Shown one piece after another: positions 22,726 to 33,460 of a stretch of 64,000 bases of DNA. The notes beneath the pieces are model-generated. The model was not told the origin of the DNA and made no database searches. It was given only the letters and a program-made list of their open reading frames with translations. The DNA lies in NCBI GenBank assembly GCA_032164245.1, contig JAVMKO010000003.1, positions 7,512,651 through 7,576,650 on the forward strand, read 5' to 3'. The stretch is from Sternotherus odoratus. Taxonomy: Eukaryota; Chordata; Testudines; Kinosternidae. The stretch's first letter is position 1. Every line of letters begins with the position of its first letter. The position numbers were made by a program, and so were the translations under genes.

Positions 22726-25088
22726 ATGAGATTCCTTTACCATCTGTTTGCTGCTCTTGTTTGGATTCTCCTGGCTGTTCCAGGTAAGATGTAAATGTAA
22801 CAATGCTCATGGATGGGTTATATGCAGAAATGCAACCTGGGAACCTCTGGATCTAAAAAAAGCATGAGTTTCTACGGCCTGAGCTAAACAGGCAATTCTA
22901 CCAGCTTGGAACAATAGTGGAGCCACTAGAGGGGGACAAAGAGCCAAACTGGGTTAGTGCTGATTACACAAATGTTAGAGCCACACAACAGTTTCCATCC
23001 ATATGGGCTTCAATACATACTCTATTTTTATTTGCATACAGCACTCATAATCCCAGAGTGTTTTTTTGAGTCTGTCAAACACTGAACACTAATCCGATGG
23101 CCTTGCTGAATGATCAGTGATTGATGGTCCCCTTTGTGGCTTGCATAACCTTAAAATGACTTTTGTTTAGCAAGAACTGTTTCTGTTGGATCAAACAGCT
23201 TATGGGTTATTAAACTTTGCTATCAGGATTTTTTTCACATGCTTCATTAGTGTCTTTGGGCTGGAAGACAATTTTGGAAGCTGTAATTTAGTCATATTCT
23301 CTGCAGTAAATAGCTGGTAACAGGTAACAATGACATTTTCCCTGAAGTCATTCTTTTCTCCCTGCTTGACAAGATGAATAACATAAAATGATTATTCAGA
23401 AACATTTTGGCAATTTCTAAAGAATATTTAGTTTGATTGTGTTTGTTCTCCTTTGGATTTTTAGTGGTTGGCAAGAGCATAATGTCGTAATTATGTAGAG
23501 GCGAGAAAAAATTTAATGTGATAACTATTTTCACGAATGTGTTCCATCCAGCCCATTATTCTGTCACTGAATCTCAGAGTTGGAAAGGGCCTCAGGAGAT
23601 CACGGAGTCCAGCCCGCCTTCTCAAAGCAGGGCCAAATCACTATTTTTGCCCCATATCCCTAATTGGGCCCCTGAAGGATTGAGTTTATAACCCTCAGTT
23701 TAGGAGGCCAATGCTCAAACCACTGAGCTAGCCCTTCCCTGGGAGAAGGTTGGCTGGTTTAGATGTTTGCCCTGTAATCATCAGCTGTGACTGGAAAGAT
23801 GTAGAATCCAAAAGGAAGAGCAAGAAGAGAAGGACAAGAAGAAAGAAATGACGTTCTAACCAATTCCTACCTGCTTCTGGACAGAGACAGAGAAGCAAAA
23901 ATGTGGTCTCTAAAACCACTCATATAGATTAATGGATTTTATAAGGCACTAAACACCAGACTTTTTAAGGTGTCCTGTTGCCTAAAGATGTAGATAGGAG
24001 CCTACTTGGATTTTCCAAAGTGCTTACATGCCGGCTCTCTTTCCTTTCAATGGGAATTAGGTACCCAGGGGCTTTTGGAAATCCCCCTAGACTCCTATCT
24101 GCAGCTTTAGGTGCCCAAACACCTTAAAAATCTGCCCCTAAGATACTTATGTGATGGGTGGGGTATAAAATTTAGATTAGGGTACATCTATACTACTCAC
24201 CAGATCGGCAGGTAGTGTTTGATTAATCGGGGATCGATTTATCACGTCTCGTCTAGACGTGATAAATCGATTCCCAAATGTGCTCCCCGTTGACTCCGGA
24301 ACTTCCTCTCTGCAAGAGGAGGAAGCAGAGTTGACGAGTTAGTGGCAGCGGTCGACTCGCTGCCATAAGGACAGCCAGGTAAGTTGACCTAAGATACTTC
24401 GACTTCAGCTCTGCTATTTGCAAAGCTGAAGTTGCGTATTTTAGGTTGACACTGCTCCTCCCCCCAGCCCTTAGATAGATGGGATGCTGTAATAAGTGAG
24501 GAAGGCCCTGATTTTCACATCTGGTGTTTTTTGTAATATTTGGGTCTCTACTTTTCATATATTTCCGATCTGGGCTCTCAGACAGTTTTTAAAAATTACA
24601 AACAGTTTGCTTTAATTTATAAATTGCTCTGATGTATTCTTCTATTTCTCTAACGTGGCTTCTTTTATCTTGGTGCTTTACAAGAACTTTGGACATTTAA
24701 GGTCTTAATTACAGAAAGATGAAAGAAATGGACAATGGGCCACAGGGTTGAGGGCCTGTCCACAGGTCAACTTGTCTTTATTAAACCTTCAAACTCTTTG
24801 TAAACTAGTCACTAGCAAAGACGGTTGCCAACATATCCACTCCAGAGATAGGATCATTATGCTGCTGAAGATTTACAACCATATTAATGTTGTTTCAAAC
24901 TAAGAGTAAACCCAGCATAGATGCTGACAAATTAATCTGCTCTGTGTGCAGGCAAAGGCGTGAATCATGATGCTGTCAGCTGCAGAAACAGAGATGGGGT
25001 GTGCCGGTTTAACAGCTGCTATTACAATGAAGTTGAGATTGCCACCTGCTATCGTCACACAATGAAATGCTGCCGAGAGAGGGATTAG
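22726..25088 (+). CDS. Beta-defensin precursor (64 aa), two coding exons
   Basis: The predicted product is a secreted antimicrobial/host-defence peptide. Exon 1 begins at an acceptor (TGTGCCTTCCAG, exon from 22696); the ATG at 22726 starts the signal peptide MRFLYHLFAALVWILLAVP and the exon ends at 22783 with a GTAAGAT donor in phase 1. Exon 2 (24952-25088, acceptor CTGTGTGCAG) encodes six cysteines spaced C-X6-C-X4-C-X9-C-X6-CC, the canonical beta-defensin pattern, including CRNRDGVC and CYRHTMKCC, and ends RERD-stop. The part after the signal is about +2 in charge. The 2.2 kb intron holds a Cry I SINE and a palindromic MITE. AATAAA follows at 25197-25202. The sequence upstream of the ATG (AGCCGACCTTCAGCT) is shared with other defensins here. 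I could not assign a specific avian orthologue. Confidence 0.9.
23564..23741 (-). repeat. Cry I-type turtle SINE in defensin intron
   Basis: Minus-strand tRNA-like head (AGGGCTAGCTCAGTGGTTTG, GCATTGGCCTCC) and CR1-like tail. Inserted in the intron of the defensin at 22726-25088. Confidence 0.85.
24180..24480. mobile_element. Palindrome-bearing MITE in defensin intron
   Basis: A near-perfect foldback (24230-24248 against 24254-24273) around the GATCGATTTATCACGTCT motif, followed by a second GACTTCAGC/GCTGAAGT foldback near 24400-24435. The arrangement is that of a short non-autonomous DNA transposon. Confidence 0.6.
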
Positions 25089-25196
25089 AACGTCGTAAGC
25101 TGGAGAGCTGACCTGAGACCTCAGCCTGGCGATGCAGCGAGATCCGCACTTGTCTACTTGGATTAAAAACAAACTGGTGCTAAATCACACCTCTAG

Positions 25197-25202
25197 AATA
25201 AA
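25197..25202 (+). terminator. Polyadenylation signal AATAAA
   Basis: Located 109 bases after the stop codon of the defensin at 22726-25088, in the context CTAGAATAAAAATG. Confidence 0.75.
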
Positions 25203-25419
25203 AATGTAGCATGCTTTGCACGGATTCATTTTCTCTTCTTCCTTTCACTAAAAAGACCTTGTCACAAGGTGGAAATTCAAATCGGTTTCCAGGAAGCATT
25301 TCTTTAATAATCTACCGGTCATAGCTCAGTTTAGCTAGTACCCTAAAGTACATACACGGCCCCATTAACCCAGTATCTGAACCCTGCAGAATTTTAAACA
25401 TATTTATCCTCACATCACC

Positions 25420-25880
25420 TCAGGAGGCAGGGTAGTGCAATCACCCCATTGCACAGATGGGAAACTGAGGCACAGAGAGACTGGTCTTCCCTGTGGCAGT
25501 TTGGTTAGGATGCTCCAGCTAGCCTTGTTCAAGTGAGAGCGACCACCTGGCAGAGCAACACTCAAGTGCTACAGAGTGATTGGATTAGCAGCTAATGCGT
25601 GGCTGTAACTCAAGTTGCTTCATTCTCACTGCGTTACTAGCCCGGGCATTAGCAGCACATGAGCTTCACCCCTCCACAACACATCAGAGCAGCCAATGTA
25701 AATTTCCTTTAACTGAATTAGCGATTTTTATGTGTGGATGAAAGTCAGGGTAGGAGCAAACCTGAAGCCAACAAGGCAGCGAAGACAAGCCCAGGGCAAC
25801 TTGCCCAAGGTCACACAAGAAGCAGAACAGGGCACTGAAGCTAGGTTTCCCCAGAACCAGGTTTGTGCTTTAGTCATGGG
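25420..25880 (-). repeat. MIR-like SINE, split
   Basis: Two segments of the reverse MIR/CORE consensus are visible: ACAGATGGGAAACTGAGGCA near 25455 and ACTTGCCCAAGGTCACACAA near 25800. About 290 bases between them are unrelated, so the element is split by an insertion of unidentified sequence. Confidence 0.5.
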
Positions 25881-26354
25881 AAAATCCTGCTGTGATGTTG
25901 TGTGGAATATGGGTGAGCATTTATGATATTATTAATACCAATGTTATCAAATTGCAGTAAATCTTACCGGATATGCCATGTAAGGTATCTGTGAAAATGC
26001 GATGTGCCACGTATGATAATCTTGGGTACATGTTTGTATCACCTTTATATTCTGAGTTATGGATATGTATGGCATATCTGTATTTTCAAACTTGTGCTGT
26101 GTTTCTGGGTGACATCCTGTAGCGAGATAAAAGACCCACTGGCACAGTGCCACCTGCTGGGCATCTGGGAATTAGCACTTTTCCAGCCTATGGAGTGGCC
26201 TCTGCAGGGCACTGTCTTGTACAGATTGTATTATACTGAACCCACCCATCTTGGAGTGATGATGGCTGGTGAGCCCATTTCCTTTCTCAGACAGGCAGGG
26301 CCCGCAGCACAGGGTCCCCTGTCATATTAATTCAGATGGACTATACAGGTCCTA

Positions 26355-27085
26355 AGAGAACATAAAAACATAAGAAAGGCCCTGCTGGGTCAGACCAAAG
26401 GTCCATCTAGCCCAGTATCCTGTCTACAGACAGTGGCCAGTGCCAGGTGCCCCAGAGGGAATGAGCAGAACAGGAAATCATCAAGTGATCCATCCCCTGT
26501 CGCTCATTCCCAGCTTCTGGGAAAAAGGGGGCTAGGGACACCATCCCAGCTAATAGCCATTGGTGGACCTATCCTCCATGAATATATCTAGTTCTCTTTT
26601 GAACCCTGTTATAGTCTTGGCCTTCACAACATCCTCTGGCAAGGAGTTCCACAGGTTGACTGTGCATTGTGTGAAGAAATACTTCCTTTTATTTGTTTTA
26701 AACCTGCTGCCTATTGATTTCATTTGGTGACACCTAGTTCTTGTGTTATAAGAAGTAATGAGCAACACTTCTTTATTTACTTTCTCTAAGCCAGTCATGA
26801 TTTTATAGCCCTCAGTCATATCTCCCTTTAGCCGTCTCTTTTCCAAGCTGAAAAGTCCCAGTCTTATTAATCTCTTCTCATATGGCAGCCATTCCATACC
26901 CCTAATCGTTTTTGTTGCCCGTTCCTGAACCTTTTCCAATTCCAATATATCTTTTTTTTGAGATGGGGTGACCACATCTGCACACAGTATCCAAGATGTA
27001 GGTGTACCCATGGATTTATATAGAGGCAAGATGATATTTTCTGTTCTATTATCTGTCCTTTTCTTAATAATTATTTATTTTCACA
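26355..27085 (-). mobile_element. CR1-family LINE 3' part
   Basis: Minus ORF 26550-27029 encodes the C-terminal RT/thumb region typical of CR1-like elements ([49 protein letters not shown]). The 3' region (CATAAGAAAGGCCCTGCTGG in reverse sense) is at the left edge. It differs in family from the CATAGAATCATAG-ended CR1 copies. Confidence 0.85.
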
Positions 27086-27093
27086 CAGCCAGA

Positions 27094-27122
27094 GCATGCA
27101 CAGATACAGCTTCTGCAGCAGA
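27094..27122. repeat. 29-base direct repeat outside the left edge of the right arm
   Basis: The 29 bases starting GCATGCACAGATACAGCTTC are identical to 32793-32821. The two copies lie outside opposite ends of the right duplication arm in the same orientation. Confidence 0.7.
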
Positions 27123-27715
27123 AGATGGCAGGAGTGGATTTACCATGAAATAAACCATGTGGTGGCATGGGACCCCCAATGACAGGGGGTCCCCAAAATA
27201 CAGGACAAATCTCATCTGACAACCTGCCCCTGAGATTCGGCTGGTGGCGCAGCAGGGCTCAGGCAGGCAGGCTGCGGCCACGTCATGGCTGGTGACCCTA
27301 TGCCGCTCCCAAAAGCAGCTGGCTTCTGGCATAGCTCTGTGTGCCCCTGGGAGGGGGAGGTGGCTCCGCGTGCTGTCTCTGCCCCGGGCAGCGCACGGAG
27401 ACCCGCTGCCCCCTCTCCCTGCAAGAGGTACACAGAGACATGCCAGCAGCAGGGTTAAGGTGTCTCCTTGCCCGCTCTGCCTCCCTCCCTCCACGCTGCA
27501 CTTGTCCCAAAAGCGGCCGGCATGTCTCTGCGGCCCCTGGGTGGGTGTGCGTCTTCACACGCTGCCCACACCCTAAGCACCAACTCCGCAGCTCCCTTTG
27601 CAGCCAGTCAGCATGGAGATATTTACATATGCAGCCTGATTGGCTAATGATGCTCCAGAATGTAGCAGGACGTACTGTAGACAAACAATGAGAAAAAAAT
27701 TCTAGACTTGACCCA

Positions 27716-27780
27716 TGACTCTGTTCAGCCAATCACAAGACAGGATTTTATTCTTCTCTATAACAATAAGGTTCCTAACA
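27716..27780 (+). promoter_or_regulatory. CCAAT-containing promoter-like block upstream of the defensin at 28.66 kb
   Basis: CAGCCAATCACAAGACAGGA followed by TTTTATTCTTCTCT is repeated at 33673 (upstream of the third-copy gene) and, more diverged, at 30533 and 36027. A probable 5' untranslated exon ends at about 28014 at GAGCT/GTAAGTACC, conserved at 34019. Function is inferred from conservation and position only. Confidence 0.45.
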
Positions 27781-28654
27781 AGTGGTTGGCAGAGGCAGTG
27801 TGGGCACACCCATAGTGCGAGAGCGGTGCTGGACTGTCGGTTCCAGGTAATTCAGTGGATCTATATCCTCTCCACAGTATCAATAGCTCTCATTTCTCTT
27901 CTCTGCAGTTTTTGGGGGTAGCTGCTGACCCTTAGCCAGCCACAGCAGCTGGGAGTGGATCTGTTGTTACCAGCTGAGCCTTGGTTTGAAGCAAGTTTGA
28001 AGGGTGTTGAGCTGTAAGTACCAGGTAACAAAATCTCAATTCATGTCATTCATTTGTCTCTGCTTCCCCGATTCGTGTGATCTGAGAGCACCCACAGATG
28101 TGCTGAGGATCCTGATCCCAGAAGCTTATGACCAATCCGGGGACAGACGAGGCGACGGTGACAAAGCGTGGGAAGGGCTGTAGGTAGGAGGGGAGGGGGC
28201 ACTGCCATGTAACTGTGGGGTTGTTCAGTTTGGGCACGTGAATGCCTGGGTGGTGCTGTGGACTGGAGATGGGGGAGGGGTTGGCCTTTATATGAAAATG
28301 GGGAAGAGGCAGATATTAGATGGTGACTGTTGTTGTGGGCATCAAGGGGGAAACATGAGAGATTGAAATCAGAAGATTATTATTATTATGTGTATTACCA
28401 TAGCACCATTATGACTCATGAGACCATTCGGAGATTTCCTAACATCCTCTTCTTTATTGGTCAATTTGAAAATCTGTGATCATCTTTCACTGAACCTCAG
28501 CTTCATTTTCTATCCATTTATCACCAGACTGTCTCTGTATCTTTGTTTCTGTTGGGTTGTTTATACTGCACCTGTGGATACAGTACCTGAGAGTCCGTTT
28601 TCTCTTTCTGTCTCCTCTCTCCAGTTTCCCTGGGATTCCAGCTGACCGCAGACC

Positions 28655-29682
28655 ATGAGGATTCTCTACCTTCTGCTTGTTGTTCTCTTAGGGATCTCCC
28701 TAGCCACTTCAGGTAAGATGTAAATATTGGAGCCGTGCCAAACTTGGTTGTGTTGGTTCCCAGATGGTTCAACTGGGGGGTTAAGGTAGCGGGGGGAACG
28801 AGGGTTAGCTTTGCAGGAGTTTGGTCTCCCTGATTTTCACTTTGAATTTAAGACTGCAATGGAGAATTAAAGTGAATCACTCAGTGGGTGAAATCCTGGC
28901 CCCATTGAAGTCAATTACAAAATTATTAACTTTAATGGAGGCAGGATTCACCCTCAGTGCTCACTCTGGGTTTGAGTGATAATCACTCAGTGTTGCATGG
29001 TTTGAACCAAGAGTCACAATTGCCTCCCAAAAGCTTTGGAGAAGGCAGTGCAGGAACTCACTTAAAATCAATCTATGACTGACTCTGAACCAGAGATGGG
29101 TCTGTCCGTTTGGGAAGTCTGGATTAGGGTCTGAGGTTCCCAAAAAGTTAGGGAAAATATTCAGGTATATGAGCACTCCTGTTAAGTTCAGGGCCCAGGG
29201 TCTTCTGACTCCTACTCTAGAGCCCTATCTGCTGGGTAAATCTTGCCTCTGGAGGTTTCAGTCTCCTCTATTCAGATGCTTATTTGGATCTGAACAGTCA
29301 GCGTGATATTGTTTTTCTGACTTGTGGTTACTGTATTTCCAAAGCCTCTTGAAGTCAATGGGAAGAGTTCAGTGGGCATTGGATTGGCCCGTTAGACTTC
29401 CCTCCTTGTGAATTTTGCTATCCTATGTCTGATTAAGACTTTCTCCACCACCAATGGGCCATTTCCTCTTGTCCTTTGACCTGACGTCACAGTTGATATC
29501 AGCCTGCATTTGCACCTGCAAACACAACCCTTTTTCTTTGCATAGCAAGTGGCCAGCGCATGACTCGAGATATCAGCCACTGCCTACAGAGAGGTGGGAC
29601 GTGCCGGTATGATGACTGCGAGGATGGTGAAGAGCAGATCGGCACTTGCTACCACCATACCATGTTATGCTGCCAGGATTAG
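28655..29682 (+). CDS. Acidic beta-defensin precursor (64 aa), right-arm copy
   Basis: Exon 1 coding part 28655-28712 follows an acceptor (CTCTCTCCAG, exon from 28625) and encodes the signal peptide MRILYLLLVVLLGISLATS; phase-1 donor GTAAGATG. Exon 2 (29546-29682; acceptor TTTGCATAG) encodes six cysteines spaced C-X6-C-X4-C-X10-C-X6-CC, with CLQRGGTC and CYHHTMLCC, ending QD-stop. After the signal peptide I count eight acidic and four basic residues plus three histidines, so the peptide is anionic at neutral pH, unlike most beta-defensins. A 5' untranslated exon probably ends near 28014. AATAAA is at 29766-29771. The inverted duplicate at 11233-12253 is dead; the direct paralogue at 34619-35645 is intact. 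Role: secreted host-defence-type peptide; antimicrobial activity is not assured given the charge. Confidence 0.9.
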
Positions 29683-29765
29683 GAGGCGATGCTGTACCAG
29701 AGGCATCTCATTTCAGGAAGTCCAACAGCCACCAAAACCTCCCCTTTTCTTCTTTTTTAATTAAA

Positions 29766-29771
29766 AATAAA
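29766..29771 (+). terminator. Polyadenylation signal AATAAA
   Basis: Lies 84 bases after the stop of the defensin at 28655-29682; the matching bases are deleted in the left-arm pseudogene. Confidence 0.75.
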
Positions 29772-29804
29772 CGGTTGTTAAATAATGTTTCCTTAATAAT
29801 AATA

Positions 29805-29863
29805 CAGTAGACTCTCAATTATATGGCTAAACCACCCTGATCCCATCTGATCCTGGAAGCTAA

Positions 29864-29900
<37 letters not shown>

Positions 29901-30299
29901 TCCTGGGAATACCAGGTGCTGTAGGCTTAACATGGCCATGGGGCTAGCACCTCCACCCCGTAAGGGAGCCAATTGCTACTGAAACACCAACACCAGTTGG
30001 TGTCCTATACCCTGGCTGGGGGGTGATGGGCAGAGAGAGAGAGAGACTCTTGATTATCCAGGATGTGGATTAACCTGGATGTCAAAAAAAAATATGCACA
30101 ACTCGCAGGGCTGGCTCTGGCTTTACTGCCCCCCACCAGGGTGCAGGGCAGACAGTGAACCAACACCCCCTCCCTCTGGCACAGCATGGCTGGTGAATCA
30201 ACCCCCACTCCCCATACTTCCTATGGATGGTGATTATCCAGGATTTTATTAACCAGAATTATTTTTTCCCTTTCATCCTGGATAATCGAGAGTCTACTG
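29805..30299. mobile_element. Tigger/pogo-like non-autonomous element (right-arm copy)
   Basis: CAGTAGACTCTCAATTATAT at one end, GAGAGTCTACTG at the other, TA on both sides (29803-29804 and 30300-30301). Contains a 5S-derived segment at its start. The third-copy unit (about 35765-35790) has the flanking sequences joined without this element. Confidence 0.85.
29823..29927 (+). pseudogene. 5S rRNA-derived sequence (right arm)
   Basis: Matches 5S rRNA from ACCACCCTGATC through TAGTACTTGGATGGGAGACC to GGTGCTGTAGGCTT. The internal promoter region (AGCTAAGCAGGGTTGGGCCT onward) is well kept, but the 5' end is lost, so it is a 5S-derived insert, not a gene. Confidence 0.85.
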
Positions 30300-32792
30300 T
30301 AATTAAAAAAATGCATTCACACAGAGAGCCCAGCTGGACCTGTGACAGCCATGTGCGGAATGGTTGGTTACATACTGTATATGTAAAACAATAAATCCTG
30401 ATTGGCTGCAGGTGAGAGTCAGCAAACAGGATTTATCTTTTAACATCGATGACAAGATGTTCTAGAGTTTAGTCTTGTTTTCCTCTGAGGAAGCAGACAG
30501 TAGAAAATTCCAGCTTATTACATGAGTCTTTTCAGCCAATCACAAAAGGGGATTTTGTTTCTGTTTACAATAACTACTGAATGCGCAGGATCAGTGGTTC
30601 TCCATTTTTGCCACCCCGCAAACCATGTGAAAATTGCTGAGGGTCTCGGCGGACCACTCCATGATCTTTCCAAATGTTGTCTGTATCGTTTTGGAAAGCC
30701 CTTTGGATAAAAGTGCTATAGAAAAAGATCCCCTTAATAAGAAACATTTTTTTGTTCTACAAACAAATGCACACAACTCCTATTTTAATATCACTAGTCT
30801 TACCTTTCAAAAGTAATGGATGTGCCCACGCTTCCTCTCTGCAGCCCCCGAGCTGGGTCTGGGATGGAGGGAGGGGTGTCTCTCCCCTGCCACAGCAGCC
30901 ACAGAGCTGAGTCTGGGAAGGAGGGCCAGCCCTCCCTGGCAGACACAGCCCTGGAGCTGGGGAAAGTCGCCTCTTTCTCTGGCCACTGCAGCCCAGCATG
31001 TCCCAAAGTCCCCTCAACTCCTCTTCTCACCCCACTGCTGCCTCCCACCTAACACCTATTCTCCCCATAGCCACCACCTCACCTTACAAGTGCATCTTCT
31101 CCAGGGTCCAGGCACCTAATTAGTAGAGCCACGAGAGCTGAGACCAATGAGAGTTCCCGGCCAATGAGAGCTGTGGAGTCGGTGGTTGGGGCAGTGCACA
31201 GAGACACCCATCCACCCGGGGCCAAAGGGACATGCCGTCCACTTCTGGGAGCAGCGCAGCGCGGATGGAGGAGGGAGGAGAGGGGCAGCCAGTCTCTGCT
31301 TCTGGGAGCAGCGCAGCGCAGAGGGAGGAGGGAGGAGGGGGCAGCGGGTGTCCACTTCTGGGAGCAGCGTGGAGCCACTAGCCACGGCATGCAGGCAGCC
31401 TGCTTGCCTGAGCCCTGCTGTGCCAGCAGCCGGGACTCGGGGGTCAGTTGTCAGCTGAGATTTGTCCTGCATTTTGGGTGCCTCCACCCCTTTGTTCGCA
31501 TTCTGGTTGCTTCTTCCCGTGAACCGCAGGCACTGGGAGCTGTGCGGGGGGGCCCTGCCTGTGGATGGTCAACATAAATAAAATGTCTCGTGGTCCGCCA
31601 GGTGATTACCCTGATGGGTGAGGTGCTGAAGGCTGCAGACCTTGGCTGTAAAGGAAAGCTGATCTGTACTATACTGTTGAGCCACTAGGAGGCGCTGTGT
31701 GTAATATACCATATTTAAAGGAACCTTTGGCAGAGCATTGAAGGATCTCATGGTGACCACGTCCGGGGTGTATAAGCAAGCTGGTGACCAGTCCAGATGT
31801 GACACAGAAGAACATGACATGGTGTCAGAAGTAAACTAAGGACAGAAACAGAAGGAAAACAGCCACAAAAGATGCAGAGAGACGGGACAGCCACAAAGAT
31901 TGCAGGAGCGCAGAGTCATCAACGTGCCCCTCTTCAAGGCCCCAGAAGCCAGGCCTCCTAGACGGGAGGCACCCAGGGTCATTAGGCAGCTCTGAATGTC
32001 TTGGCAGTGAGACTGGAGGGGGATTGGTGTAGTTTTACTATTTGCCCTTCAGCCATTGCAGTGCAGCACTCTGCGGTACAGGAAACGGCTGCCAGCAGAA
32101 TCGGCGCCTTTGCCATCCACTCTAACCTTCTCATAGTGCAACGTGGGTACCGCAATGAGTGGCAAATCGGAGGGTGGTGACTACACATCGGGGGGCTGGC
32201 TTTACTTAACAGGGTGCAAATTCAGGTATTGCAAATTCCAGTCCCTGCCTCCTACCTCTGCAGCTACCCTGTTCTACTCCCTGCTGGCGTCCCCCGCTCT
32301 CTGCAGGGACCCCAGGTCTCCCTCAGCTGGGGAGTCTCCCCTCTCTCTTACCCCCACAGTGCAGGAGTGGGTGTCGCCCGGAGTCGTGTTCTCAGCACAC
32401 TGGACTCTGCTTGTATTGTAACAGAGTCCTGATGTGCCAGGCTGCAGCACCTTTTGGCCCGTCTGCCTCGGCATGCGCATGGGGGGGGGCAAATTTCAGT
32501 GGTGTTGCAACACACAGCTAGAGCAACGTGCCTGATCACGCTGGCTGCAGCCGTTCTGATTTAATATGGGACCTCTGCCATGGGCCCTTCCCCTAACTCT
32601 GTGACCAATGGAACTCAGAGCAACCACCAAAACTTTGAGGGGCCAGGGGGTGGGTGATTGCTCACTCCCCCATTTGGCTCCACTTTTACTTAAGCCAAAA
32701 CACTGACAAAATGGACAGGAATCTGCTCATAACCTTGGCCCAACCTGACCTGGGCTCGGAGAAAGGAGAGGAGGAGGAGGAGGAGGATTTGT

Positions 32793-32821
32793 GCATGCAC
32801 AGATACAGCTTCTGCAGCAGA
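32793..32821. repeat. 29-base direct repeat outside the right edge of the right arm
   Basis: Identical to 27094-27122. In one frame it reads LCMHRYSFCSRG, two cysteines six apart as in a defensin, but no splice context or further cysteines support a gene. Confidence 0.65.
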
Positions 32822-33059
32822 GGAAGGACAACTGCAGGGTAGCATTAACTACTTCCCACCTCTTCCCCACCCATTTCCCATCCCAGCCTTCCTGGGGGTA
32901 TGGCAACCCAAAAGCAAGCAATCTGCATGATCACTGAAATAAGCATAAGGACTGTGGCTGTACAAGCCTTCTTAATGTGTTGGGTATTTAAATGGGACTG
33001 TCTGTAGATCACAAAATCCTCGCACAATATTTTTAAGCACCACTATTTTTATTTTAAAA

Positions 33060-33460
33060 TGAATACTCTAAAGGGGACTTGCAGTGAGAAGTGACTAAGG
33101 GAGAGTAATTAATTAAGGGAGGGTAATTAATCAGTGGCACAATTTCCCCAGGGTTATCATGAATCAATTCTCCATCACTGGCAATTTTTAAATCAAGATT
33201 GGATTTCTATGCATCTGACGAAGTGAGCTATAGCCCACGAAAGCTTATGCTGAAATAAACTAGTTAGTCTCTAAGGTGCTACAAGTATTCCTCGCTTTCT
33301 TTACAGATACAGCGGCTGCTATTCTTGAACCTTCTAAAAGACATGCTCTTGTTCAAACAGGAGTTATTTCTGGAAGCTCTCTGGCCTGTGTTATACAGGA
33401 GTCAGACTTGATGATCACACTGGTCCCTTCTGGCCTTGGACTCTATGAATCTATAACTCC
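33060..33460 (+). mobile_element. CR1/L3-like 3' end split by a Penelope-type tail
   Basis: CR1-type 3' sequence (AATTTTTAAATCAAGATTGG up to about 33208) resumes at about 33320 (TTCTAAAAGACATGCTCTTG, TTATACAGGAGTCAGACTTG, GGCCTTGGACTCTATGAATC). The intervening piece is a Penelope-type terminal sequence. Confidence 0.7.
33209..33319 (+). mobile_element. Penelope-type terminal sequence with hammerhead-like motif
   Basis: Contains CTGACGA (33215-33221), a hairpin GTGAGC-TATA-GCCCAC with one mismatch, then GAAA (33239-33242) and GCTTATGC. This is the order of a hammerhead ribozyme core (CUGANGA, stem II, GAAA, short stem III), a motif known from Penelope-like elements. The base at the expected cleavage position is G and one extra A follows CTGACGA, so this copy is probably inactive. 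Confidence 0.6.

Larger units (their letters stand above)
27330..32350. repeat. Right arm of ~5 kb inverted duplication
   Basis: Reverse complement of 8000-13546. It keeps the intact defensin, the intact AATAAA, and the empty target site of the LTR found in the left arm. Because the adjacent block 33.57-36.1 kb is a direct, more diverged copy of the same defensin unit, the right arm is the likelier original location. Confidence 0.9.

Noticed and set aside
29823..29927. Functional 5S rRNA gene
   Set aside because: The 5' end is lost, there are base changes, and it sits inside a Tigger-like element copied by the inverted duplication.
32654..32842. ORF containing LCMHRYSFCSRG as a defensin
   Set aside because: Two cysteines at the right spacing but no further cysteines, no acceptor in the right phase and no signal exon; the sequence is part of a duplicated 29-base word.
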